Below are positions 1-7,415 of a stretch of DNA of 64,000 nt, one piece after another. Made by a program: the position numbers and the translations under genes. Origin of the DNA: CALCZU01 sp964396165 (GTDB lineage Bacteria > Bdellovibrionota > FAC87 > UBA2466). The stretch spans positions 7,091 through 71,090 of the forward strand of contig CAYNEF010000017.1 of assembly GCA_964396165.1 (NCBI GenBank), in the 5' to 3' direction. Below the pieces are notes generated by a model, which did no database searches, was not told the DNA's origin, and worked only from the letters and a program-made list of their open reading frames with translations. Position 1 is the first letter of the stretch. Each line of letters opens with the position of its first letter.

Positions 1-864
1 ATCGGCAGTTCGTGTGATAGTTTTGCGGACGCTTTGAAATACGCTCTACGCGAAGATCCAGATGTCATTTTGATTGGTGAGTTGAGAGATTTAGAAACCA
101 TCGAACTTGCCATGACCGCTGCAGAAACAGGGCATCTCGTATTCGGCACTTTACATACGCGTGGTGCAGCCGCATCCATTGATCGAATCATCAATTCCTT
201 TCCTGCCGACAAGCAGGCAATGGTGAGAATGGTTTTGTCCGACAGTTTGCAAGCCGTTATCAGCCAGCAGCTTTTAAAAAGAGCAGACGGCAACGGACGC
301 GTTGCTGCTTTTGAAGTTTTGACTGTGAACCATGCCGTGTCCAATTTGATCCGTGAAGGAAAGACATTCCAAATTCCCTCTGCAATTCAGACAGCGCGAA
401 AAGAAGGCATGATTTTGATGGACCAATATATTCTCGAACTGGTCAAGCAAGGTTTTGTGACCAAAGAAGAAGCTTTTGTTTATTTGGAAAATCCTGCGCT
501 ATTAGGGATGCCAGCGGGTAATACAAAACCTTCGCAACGCGAAGAATCCCAAGCTGCACCAAAAGAAGCGACAGTGAAAATGCCTGAAATAAAACAGGCG
601 GCACCACCACTTTCAAAACCTTCTCAAAGTCCTTCTACGCCACCGAAGATGCCAGTACCAGCGCAAGCTTCTGCTCCCGTTTACCAATCCTTGGACGAAG
701 AAGAGTTTCTTCAAGTGGGTACAAGTGATGAGTTGGAAGGCGAATTTAAGGAAGAAGATATTTCTGGAACGCTCGTAAACAAGACACTCGCGCAACTGGA
801 AGCAGAGGCAAAGTCTAAAAAACCTGCATCTCCCCCCCCATTCCCCAAGAAGAAGTCTGCTTAA
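1..864 (+). CDS. pilT: Twitching-motility retraction ATPase PilT (5' end outside window)
   Basis: Hexameric cytoplasmic ATPase that retracts type IV pili. The open frame runs in from base 1, so the N-terminal half with the Walker A motif is missing. Seen: the Walker B region REDPDVILIGELRD, the His-box region HLVFGTLHTRGAA and the downstream PilT-type segment QQLLKR, with spacing typical of PilT. After the normal PilT end (about residue 165 counted from TTG 34) the protein continues for roughly 110 residues. This tail is rich in Pro, Lys and Glu, with an acidic patch and a PPPFPKKK end, and is not part of the usual 340-370 aa family architecture. The first in-frame start-like codon (TTG 34) is internal to the conserved domain and is not a real start. 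Confidence 0.92.
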   Translation: MGSSCDSFADALKYALREDPDVILIGELRDLETIELAMTAAETGHLVFGTLHTRGAAASIDRIINSFPADKQAMVRMVLSDSLQAVISQQLLKRADGNGRVAAFEVLTVNHAVSNLIREGKTFQIPSAIQTARKEGMILMDQYILELVKQGFVTKEEAFVYLENPALLGMPAGNTKPSQREESQAAPKEATVKMPEIKQAAPPLSKPSQSPSTPPKMPVPAQASAPVYQSLDEEEFLQVGTSDELEGEFKEEDISGTLVNKTLAQLEAEAKSKKPASPPPFPKKKSA

Positions 865-906
865 AATCCCGCTTAACTCTTTATAATTATTCAACTATCA
901 TAACGC

Positions 907-935
907 TTGCACACGCCATTCTTTAATACTAGAAC
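907..935 (+). promoter_or_regulatory. Possible sigma70 promoter of the nucleoside-salvage operon
   Basis: TTGCAC (907-912), a 17-nt spacer and TAGAAC (930-935) lie about 40 nt upstream of deoC. The -10 matches the consensus at four of six positions. No DeoR or CytR operator could be recognised. Weak call based on motif and position only. Confidence 0.3.
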
Positions 936-973
936 TGATAGGGAGTATGTAGTTGTAAAGACAAGGAAATCTC

Positions 974-1654
974 ATGAATTTTACGAAAGAAAAATTGGCG
1001 GAATTTATCGATCACACGCTTTTAAAAAAAGACGCGACCGAACCCGAAATTTTAAAAATCTGTGAAGAAGCAGTCCGCTACGGATTTAAAACCATTTGCA
1101 TTGAAAGCAAGTGGCTGAAAGTGGCAGTACCCAAATTAAAAGGCTCCAAAGTACTTCCAATTACTGTAATCAGTTTTCCTCATGGCAATAGCCCCACTTC
1201 TGAAAAAGTAAAAGAAGTGGAAACTGCATTAGAGTACGGTGCGAAAGAAATCGACATGGTACTCAACCGAGATTTACTGAAAGAAAAAAATTTTCTGGCA
1301 GTATTTGAAGATATTAAAAAAGTAGTGGAGGCTTCAAAGTCCACTCCGGTAAAAGTTATTTTAGAAACGAGTGAACTTTCTCATGATGAAAAAGTTATTG
1401 CCTGCGCGTTATCCAAAGCCGCAGGGGCAAGTTTTGTAAAAACATCTACCGGGTTTTCCAAATCCGGCGCAACTCAAGAAGACATCAAGCTCATGAGAGA
1501 AACTGTCGGCCCGACAATGGGCGTGAAAGCCAGCGGGGGAGTGAGAACTTTTGCCGATGCTATTAAAATGATTGAAGCGGGTGCGACACGTCTTGGAACT
1601 TCAGCAAGTATTTCTATCGTGGAAGGCACTGAAAGCGCGAGCGGGGGATATTAA
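974..1654 (+). CDS. deoC: Deoxyribose-phosphate aldolase
   Basis: Cleaves 2-deoxyribose-5-phosphate to glyceraldehyde-3-phosphate and acetaldehyde, the last step of deoxynucleoside catabolism. The 226-aa TIM-barrel protein has the usual family length. Seen: EIDMVLN with Asp94, the Schiff-base lysine in FVKTSTGF (Lys156) and the second catalytic lysine in KASGGVR (Lys185). The ATG at 974 follows an AAGGAAA ribosome-binding site at good spacing. It is the first gene of a compact six-gene operon; the next gene starts on the base after its stop codon, so translational coupling is likely. The acetaldehyde produced could feed the aldehyde dehydrogenase found about 16 kb downstream, but that link is inference. 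Confidence 0.95.
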   Translation: MNFTKEKLAEFIDHTLLKKDATEPEILKICEEAVRYGFKTICIESKWLKVAVPKLKGSKVLPITVISFPHGNSPTSEKVKEVETALEYGAKEIDMVLNRDLLKEKNFLAVFEDIKKVVEASKSTPVKVILETSELSHDEKVIACALSKAAGASFVKTSTGFSKSGATQEDIKLMRETVGPTMGVKASGGVRTFADAIKMIEAGATRLGTSASISIVEGTESASGGY

Positions 1655-2848
1655 TTGTCTCAGCATTTTAAAAGAGTAGTTTGCCTGGTCTGCGATGGGC
1701 TAGGTGTAGGAGAAGCACCCGACGCGGCACTGTATGGCGACGAAGGGAGTAACACGCTCTTACATACCGCCCAATTCGTAGGTGGAATAGCTTTGCCTAA
1801 TCTTGAAAAATTGGGACTCGGAAATCTCGGTAACTTTTCAGGGATTAAGAAAAATTCCAATCCCCTTGCTCTTGTCAGTCGCTTGGCTGAAAAAAGTTCC
1901 GGTAAAGACACAACTACAGGGCACTGGGAAATCGCGGGATTAGTAACGAAGGTTCCGTTTCGCTTATTCCCTGACGGGTTTCCTCCAGAGTTAATCCAGG
2001 CCTTTGTCAAAGCGGCAAATATTCCAGGGATTCTCGGAAATAAAGCAGCTAGTGGAACTGTCATCATCGAACAACTCGGCGAAGAGAGCATCCGCACGGG
2101 AAAACTTATCGTCTACACTTCGGGAGATTCCGTATTTCAGATTGCAGCGCACGAAGAAAAGTTTGGTTTGAATCGATTATATGAAGTGTGTGAACTGGCA
2201 AGAAAACTTTGCGATAATTACCAAATCGGCAGAGTAATTGCGCGTCCTTACATAGGCGAATCTGCAAAGACTTTTAAACGCACTACACACCGCAGGGATT
2301 ATTCTGTACCGCCGCCCAGAAACTGTCTGGATGTTTTAAATGACAAAGGGGTGCGCGTATTATCAGTCGGTAAGATAGAGGATATTTTTGACCAACGAGG
2401 TTTTTCGGAAAAAAACCACACTGGAAATAATATCGAAAGTTTAAAAGCGACTTCTTTATTTCTTGAGCAAAACAGGGGAAAAGAATCTTTTATTTTTACA
2501 AATCTTGTGGATTTTGATCAACTCTACGGTCACCGCCGTGATCCGAAAGGGTACGCATCTTCGCTCGTAGAACTGGACAAGTATTTGCCGACTCTGCTCA
2601 GTGAACTTACGAAAGACGATTTACTCATTATTACTGCAGATCACGGTTGCGACCCGACATTCCGTGGAACGGATCACACGCGTGAATATGTACCACTCAT
2701 CGCATACCAGCCGGAATCAAAAGGAAGCCTACTGGCCGACAGAAATTCCTTTTCGGACATCGCAGCCAGTATTTTAGAAGGTTATCAAATTCCTAAAAAT
2801 GTTCTGCCGGATCTAGGCGAAAGTTTTCTATGCAAGTTTCAGAAATAA
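1655..2848 (+). CDS. deoB: Phosphopentomutase
   Basis: Interconverts (deoxy)ribose-1-phosphate and (deoxy)ribose-5-phosphate, linking the phosphorylases encoded downstream with DeoC. The 397-aa alkaline-phosphatase-superfamily metalloenzyme has normal length. Seen: the N-terminal metal-binding VCDGLGVGEAPDA, the nucleophile loop GKDTTTGHWEIAG, and the C-terminal metal ligands in ITADHGCDP and TDHTREYVPL. The start is a TTG directly after the deoC stop codon, which suggests dependence on coupled translation. The 3' end overlaps deoA by 19 nt. Confidence 0.95.
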   Translation: MSQHFKRVVCLVCDGLGVGEAPDAALYGDEGSNTLLHTAQFVGGIALPNLEKLGLGNLGNFSGIKKNSNPLALVSRLAEKSSGKDTTTGHWEIAGLVTKVPFRLFPDGFPPELIQAFVKAANIPGILGNKAASGTVIIEQLGEESIRTGKLIVYTSGDSVFQIAAHEEKFGLNRLYEVCELARKLCDNYQIGRVIARPYIGESAKTFKRTTHRRDYSVPPPRNCLDVLNDKGVRVLSVGKIEDIFDQRGFSEKNHTGNNIESLKATSLFLEQNRGKESFIFTNLVDFDQLYGHRRDPKGYASSLVELDKYLPTLLSELTKDDLLIITADHGCDPTFRGTDHTREYVPLIAYQPESKGSLLADRNSFSDIAASILEGYQIPKNVLPDLGESFLCKFQK

Positions 2849-4164
2849 TCGCCAAGAAAAGAGACGGTAAGGAGCTGTGTCTTGAAGAATTAGACACGCT
2901 GATCACAGGCTATTTGAGTGGTGAAATCAAAGATTATCAAATGTCTGCCTGGCTCATGGCAGTTTATTTCAAGGGCATGACAGAAAATGAGTTGTCGAAT
3001 TGGACGCGTCTTATGTGGAAGTCCGGCCAGTCTTTTCCCAGACGCAATAAAACCGAATTTTGGATCGATAAACATTCCACAGGGGGAGTGGGCGATAAAC
3101 CGTCTTTGATTCTTGTTCCTCTTGTGCACAGACTTTGTGAAAAATTGATAGGCCCCGGGCTTGTGAAAATTCCGATGATTTCTGGACGTGGGTTAGGGCA
3201 CAGCGGGGGAACGCTTGATAAACTAGATTCTGTTCCCGGATTTACTTCGCAAATTGAAATGAATGAAGCGCTTGATCTGATTTCGAATAACGGTTTTTTT
3301 ATGCTCGGCCAGACAGATAAAATAGCACCTGCCGACAAAATGATATATGCCTTAAGGGACGTGACTGCCACTGTTGAAAGTAATCCTCTTATTGTTTCCA
3401 GCATCATGAGTAAAAAACTCGCTGAATCGCCAGATGGAATTGTTTTCGATGTGAAAACGGGAAGTGGCGCTTTTATGACTTCGGTAGAGAAGGCGGAACT
3501 ACTCGCTTCCTTGCTTGTGTCGGCCGCAAAAAAAGAAAAAGTGGATGCCGTCGCTCTCATTACAAAAATGGATGAACCTCTCGGTTGGAAGGTAGGCAAT
3601 GCTCTTGAAATCGAAGAGTGTGCTGAGTTCATCCAAGGGAATCAGGAAAAGGGAATGCAGGAAGTGGTCTTTGAGCTTGCTTCTCAAATGGTGTCGCTGG
3701 CTTCTCGCCGCACACTCAGCAGCGAGGAAGTAAAAAAACACTGCAGTGAAGTTTGTAAAGAACCAGAAACATTTGCTGTATTCAAAAAAATGTTTGAATA
3801 CCAAAGCGGCAATTGGGATCTCTTTGTTGAACAATCAAAGGCAGAGCGAAAAAGATTGCTTCAGTATGAGTTTAAAGCCACACAAGATGGGACTTTAGAA
3901 TCTCTGGAAGCTAAGAGCTTTGGCTTACTTCTGATCGCTCTTGGCGGTGGAAGGTTGAAAAAAGAAGACAAGATAGATTACCATGTTGGTTTTGAGTTTA
4001 TAAAAAAATGCGGTGATAGTGTGAAAAAAGGCGACACTATCGTAAAGGTATTTCACAGAAAAGATGGTGAGAAGCCGCTTATTCAAGAGAAAATTTCTCA
4101 GGCAGTTAAAATTGGAAATAGCAGACCGGTGCAGCAAGATTGGGTGGTAAAAAAAGTTTTATGA
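2830..4164 (+). CDS. deoA: Thymidine/pyrimidine-nucleoside phosphorylase
   Basis: Phosphorolyses thymidine and related pyrimidine nucleosides to the free base and (deoxy)ribose-1-phosphate. 444 aa, the normal family length. Seen: the phosphate-binding signature KHSTGGVGDKPS near residue 78, the conserved SGRGLGHSGGTLDKLDS loop, and KTGSGAFM near residue 205. The C-terminal domain has the expected pattern. It overlaps deoB by 19 nt and the next gene by 4 nt (ATGA). Whether it is strictly thymidine-specific (DeoA) or broader (Pdp) cannot be decided from sequence alone. Confidence 0.94.
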   Translation: MQVSEIIAKKRDGKELCLEELDTLITGYLSGEIKDYQMSAWLMAVYFKGMTENELSNWTRLMWKSGQSFPRRNKTEFWIDKHSTGGVGDKPSLILVPLVHRLCEKLIGPGLVKIPMISGRGLGHSGGTLDKLDSVPGFTSQIEMNEALDLISNNGFFMLGQTDKIAPADKMIYALRDVTATVESNPLIVSSIMSKKLAESPDGIVFDVKTGSGAFMTSVEKAELLASLLVSAAKKEKVDAVALITKMDEPLGWKVGNALEIEECAEFIQGNQEKGMQEVVFELASQMVSLASRRTLSSEEVKKHCSEVCKEPETFAVFKKMFEYQSGNWDLFVEQSKAERKRLLQYEFKATQDGTLESLEAKSFGLLLIALGGGRLKKEDKIDYHVGFEFIKKCGDSVKKGDTIVKVFHRKDGEKPLIQEKISQAVKIGNSRPVQQDWVVKKVL

Positions 4165-5000
4165 GTGATACATTACAAAAAAAACTGGATGAAGCGGCAA
4201 TAGAATTAAAAAAGGCAATCTCAGACTTTCCAAAGTATGTGATTGTATTGGGAAGCGGGCTATCGGGTCTATTGCAAAAGTTAAAAGTGGAAAAAGAAAT
4301 TCTGCTTTCTACCATACCCCATATCCGTCAATTGACTGTCGAAGGCCATGTAGCAAGGCTACTTGTGGGGGATTTGGATGGGACGCGTGTAGCGTGTATG
4401 CAGGGAAGACTGCACTACTACGAAGGTTATCCCATGGAAGACGTTGTTTTCCCCTTTCGTCTTTTCGGTTTGGCAGGGGCTGAGATTTTTTTGCTTACAA
4501 ACGCAGCGGGCGGTGTGCATGCTGACATGAAGCCGATGGATTTGATGCTTGTAACGGATCATTTAAATTTGATGGGCACGAATCCTCTTGTGGGAAAAAA
4601 CCATGATTTCTTAGGCCCGCGTTTTCCGGATATGACTTTTCTTTATGATCCCAAATTACGCGAAATTTTTGCCCGCACGGCAAAGAATTTAAAAATGCCC
4701 CTGAGGGAAGGCGTTTACCTGGCCTTGCACGGCCCTTCTTATGAAACGCCTGCCGAAATTAAAATGTACAGAAATATGGGCGCAGATGTCGTCGGGATGT
4801 CGACGGTACCCGAAGCAATTGCCTTGCACCACATGGGTAAGAAAGTAGTGGCAATTTCGTGCATTACCAATATGGCCGCCGGTGTTGGTAAAGATCCTCT
4901 GGTACACACAGAAGTTTTAGAAAATGCGAAAAAAATTCACGGCACATTTGGGGATTTAGTTTCTGCCTGCTTTAAGGAGATTAAAAAAACATATGAGTAA
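4161..5000 (+). CDS. punA: Purine nucleoside phosphorylase, trimeric high-mass type
   Basis: Phosphorolyses inosine and guanosine (and deoxy forms) to base plus (deoxy)ribose-1-phosphate. 279 aa. Seen: phosphate-binding GSGLSGLL, the ribose/phosphate segment GRLHYYEGY, TNAAGGV, the base pocket HGPSYETPAEI with its Glu, and VGMSTVPEAI, all typical of the trimeric PNP-I family rather than hexameric DeoD. The ATG at 4161 overlaps the deoA stop by 4 nt and is preferred over an in-frame TTG at 4140 that lies inside deoA. It overlaps cdd by 8 nt. Confidence 0.94.
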   Translation: MSDTLQKKLDEAAIELKKAISDFPKYVIVLGSGLSGLLQKLKVEKEILLSTIPHIRQLTVEGHVARLLVGDLDGTRVACMQGRLHYYEGYPMEDVVFPFRLFGLAGAEIFLLTNAAGGVHADMKPMDLMLVTDHLNLMGTNPLVGKNHDFLGPRFPDMTFLYDPKLREIFARTAKNLKMPLREGVYLALHGPSYETPAEIKMYRNMGADVVGMSTVPEAIALHHMGKKVVAISCITNMAAGVGKDPLVHTEVLENAKKIHGTFGDLVSACFKEIKKTYE

Positions 5001-5424
5001 GCAATATCCTATTGAAGATCTCGATAAATCCTCTTTAAAACTAGTCAAACTTGCTTTACAAGCGCGCAAGAAAGCACACGCTCCTTATTCCAATTATTTT
5101 GTCGGCTCGGCAATTTTGGACAACAAGGGCAAGTTACACACCGGATGCAATGTCGAAAATGCTTCTTACCCGGCTAGCATTTGCGCAGAAAGAGTGGCAA
5201 TTGGCAAAATGGTATCCCGCGGTGGAAAACAGATTAAAAAAATTATCGTGGCTGCATCATCGGATGAGCCCGTATTTCCGTGTGGAATGTGTTTGCAGGT
5301 AATTCAAGAGTTTGGCAAAAAATGCGAGGTCATTGCGCTGAACCGCCGCGGCACAGCCTTTAGGAAAGCCACTTTCCAAGAACTCTTTCCTTTTGCCTTT
5401 TCCATTGAGAAACTAAAGGGATGA
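4993..5424 (+). CDS. cdd: Cytidine deaminase
   Basis: Zinc enzyme that deaminates cytidine and deoxycytidine to uridine and deoxyuridine, which the upstream pyrimidine phosphorylase can then cleave. 143 aa, the tetrameric short form. Seen: CNVENASYP for substrate binding, the CAE motif in SICAERVAI (zinc-ligand Cys and catalytic Glu), and PCGMC with the two remaining zinc cysteines. It overlaps the genes on both sides (8 nt upstream, 4 nt downstream), supporting a single transcript. Confidence 0.95.
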   Translation: MSKQYPIEDLDKSSLKLVKLALQARKKAHAPYSNYFVGSAILDNKGKLHTGCNVENASYPASICAERVAIGKMVSRGGKQIKKIIVAASSDEPVFPCGMCLQVIQEFGKKCEVIALNRRGTAFRKATFQELFPFAFSIEKLKG

Positions 5425-6731
5425 GCTCAAACTCTCCTTCTGATCTTCTTATACATGGCGGCACACTTCTTACGATGGATAAAGAGTCGCGCGTGATTAA
5501 TAATGCGCTCGTCTTTGTGAAGAGCGGTAAAATCACCAAAATTTCTTCCGGCAAAAAGACAGAATCTCACAAAGCAAAAAAGTATTTGGATGCGACTGGG
5601 TGTCTTGTCATGCCGGGACTTGTGAACGGCCACACACATACTGGAATGTCGCTGCTTCGCGGGATTGCCGACGATTTAGAGTTGAAAGAGTGGCTCTTTC
5701 AAACCATTTTTCCGTTAGAGAGAAAATGGGGCAATAAGGAATTTGTTTATCTGGGGACATTGCTTGCCAATCTCGAGATGATTAAAAACGGGACTACCCT
5801 TTTTAACGACATGTACTATTTTGAAGAGTCTGCCGCAAAAGCGGTGAACGAATCCGGTTTGCGTGCACTTCTCGGGCAAACGCTTGTCGAAATAAGCGGA
5901 GTGGAATCCAGCGGCGCCATCATTGAAAAATTTGATGAATACATTGAAGCTGTAAAAAACTACTCCCTTGTTGTTCCTGCAATAGCGCCTCATTCCATTT
6001 ATGGCGTCAGCGACAAATCCTGGCCGGATGTGATTCAGTACGCAAGGGACAATAACATGCCGATTCATGTTCACTTGGCCGAGACCCAAGGCGAAGTCGA
6101 TGACTGCATGAAAAAATACGGCAAGACGGCAACCGAGCAGTTCATGTCTTGGGGACTGTGGAATCAAAAAGCAATTGCCGCGCATTCCGTTTGCCTGACA
6201 AAAAAAGAAATCGAAATCTTGGGAAATCACGGCGTGGGGATTGCCCATTGCCCGGAATCCAATTTGAAATTGGGAACGAAAATTTGCCCGGTGAAAGCGC
6301 TGCGAGAAAAGGGCGCCAATGTGGTACTCGGCACTGACGGTACGGCAAGCAATAATAATCTTGATCTCCTCGAAGAAATTGATATCGCAGCGAAGCTTCA
6401 GGTTTTTCAAAGTGGTGTCGCCGCCTTGCGGACAGAAGACGCCGTCCGCATTCTCACGATCGAAGGGGCAAGCGCTTTAGGCATGCAGGATGTGACAGGT
6501 TCTATCGAAATCGGAAAATCCGCAGACTTAATTGTGCTGGATTTAGAAGTGCCGCACGCTCAACCTTTTTACAATCCTTATTCGCATATTGTCTATAGCG
6601 CGCAAAGCTCGGATGTGAAACACACTGTTGTAAACGGCAAAATTCTCATGAAAGACAGAAAAGTACTTTCACTCGATGAAAAAGAAATCCTCAAAGAAGT
6701 AAAGAAGTGGGCTAAGAAGATTTCCTCATAG
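5421..6731 (+). CDS. mtaD: Amidohydrolase: methylthioadenosine/S-adenosylhomocysteine deaminase type
   Basis: Metal-dependent deaminase of the TrzN/MtaD subfamily; likely substrates are 5'-methylthioadenosine, S-adenosylhomocysteine or adenosine-like nucleosides. 436 aa. Seen: the metal site GHTHTGMSLLRG, HVHLAET with a metal-ligand His, AHSVCLT with another His, and LGTDGTASNNN with the catalytic Asp. The small beta-sandwich halves sit at both ends (VNGKILMKDRKVL near the C-terminus). Its place as the last gene of the operon, overlapping cdd by 4 nt, fits a role in feeding inosine-type nucleosides to the phosphorylase. Guanine- or chlorohydrolase-type activity cannot be excluded. Confidence 0.85.
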   Translation: MSSNSPSDLLIHGGTLLTMDKESRVINNALVFVKSGKITKISSGKKTESHKAKKYLDATGCLVMPGLVNGHTHTGMSLLRGIADDLELKEWLFQTIFPLERKWGNKEFVYLGTLLANLEMIKNGTTLFNDMYYFEESAAKAVNESGLRALLGQTLVEISGVESSGAIIEKFDEYIEAVKNYSLVVPAIAPHSIYGVSDKSWPDVIQYARDNNMPIHVHLAETQGEVDDCMKKYGKTATEQFMSWGLWNQKAIAAHSVCLTKKEIEILGNHGVGIAHCPESNLKLGTKICPVKALREKGANVVLGTDGTASNNNLDLLEEIDIAAKLQVFQSGVAALRTEDAVRILTIEGASALGMQDVTGSIEIGKSADLIVLDLEVPHAQPFYNPYSHIVYSAQSSDVKHTVVNGKILMKDRKVLSLDEKEILKEVKKWAKKISS

Positions 6732-6812
6732 CCCACTAAACTAAGCTAAGTATATGTAGTTATTTAATAATTTTTGCTGTATTTCTTGTTTGTAAAATGG
6801 TATTATAAAAGT

Positions 6813-7067
6813 ATGAAAAATAATACTAAATCTAGCATCACACTTCCGCCAAAAGAACTGGCGCTTGTACTCGAACTAAAAAAAAGTTTGAAGGCAAAGA
6901 GCAAAGTAGAAGTAATTCGTCAGGGTTTACTTAAATTAAAAGAAGGATTTGATCGTGATGCATTGCGAGCACAGTTTGCAGACGCCTCAAATAAAGTGAG
7001 GACAAGTACGATGGAGGAAATGAGCGAATTGGATGCACTTGTTTCTGAGGGACTCAATAAGAAATGA
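6813..7067 (+). CDS. Ribbon-helix-helix antitoxin of a MazF-type module
   Basis: Small protein (84 aa from ATG 6813). Its N-terminal half, SSITLPPKELALVLELKKSL followed by KSKVEVIRQGLLKLKE, has the strand-helix-helix pattern of ribbon-helix-helix DNA-binding antitoxins. The C-terminal half is charged and would be the toxin-binding part. A longer frame from 6774 adds a hydrophobic stretch that does not belong to the family, so ATG 6813 is preferred. It overlaps the toxin gene by 4 nt (ATGA), the usual antitoxin-first arrangement, and would normally repress its own promoter. It is not an AbrB-fold MazE. Confidence 0.75.
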   Translation: MKNNTKSSITLPPKELALVLELKKSLKAKSKVEVIRQGLLKLKEGFDRDALRAQFADASNKVRTSTMEEMSELDALVSEGLNKK

Positions 7068-7414
7068 AAGAAATGAGTATAAAACATGGGTTCTTGTATC
7101 TGGCAGATTTAAATCCCAGACAGGGTACAGAGGCTGGTAAATTGCGTCCCGTATTGGTAATTCAGACAAATTTTTTGAATGAAACTGGCCATCCTTCCAC
7201 TTGGATTCTGCCCTGTACTACTAAACTTACCGATGAAAATATCTTGCGCGTTCGTCTTCCTAAAAAAATGGCGGGAAATAGTGAAGATTGTGACGTGATG
7301 ATCGATCAAAGTCGCGCAATAGATAATGCGCGATTCAAAAAAGTTTTGAGTTTTGTCCCAAGTCCAATTTTAAAAGACGTGAAAGACAAGCTGAGATTGC
7401 TTGGTGATTTTTGA
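7064..7414 (+). CDS. mazF: MazF/PemK-family endoribonuclease toxin
   Basis: 116 aa, the normal length for a sequence-specific mRNA interferase. Seen: the N-terminal strand pattern GFLYLADLNPRQGTEAGKLR with the RPVLVIQ motif carrying the conserved catalytic Arg, and the PCTTKL segment with the conserved Thr. These are the two positions known to be catalytic in the family. The start is ATG 7064 overlapping the antitoxin; a second in-frame ATG at 7073 is possible. The gene ends 1 nt short of the convergent RND gene. Confidence 0.88.
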   Translation: MKEMSIKHGFLYLADLNPRQGTEAGKLRPVLVIQTNFLNETGHPSTWILPCTTKLTDENILRVRLPKKMAGNSEDCDVMIDQSRAIDNARFKKVLSFVPSPILKDVKDKLRLLGDF

Positions 7415-7415
7415 A

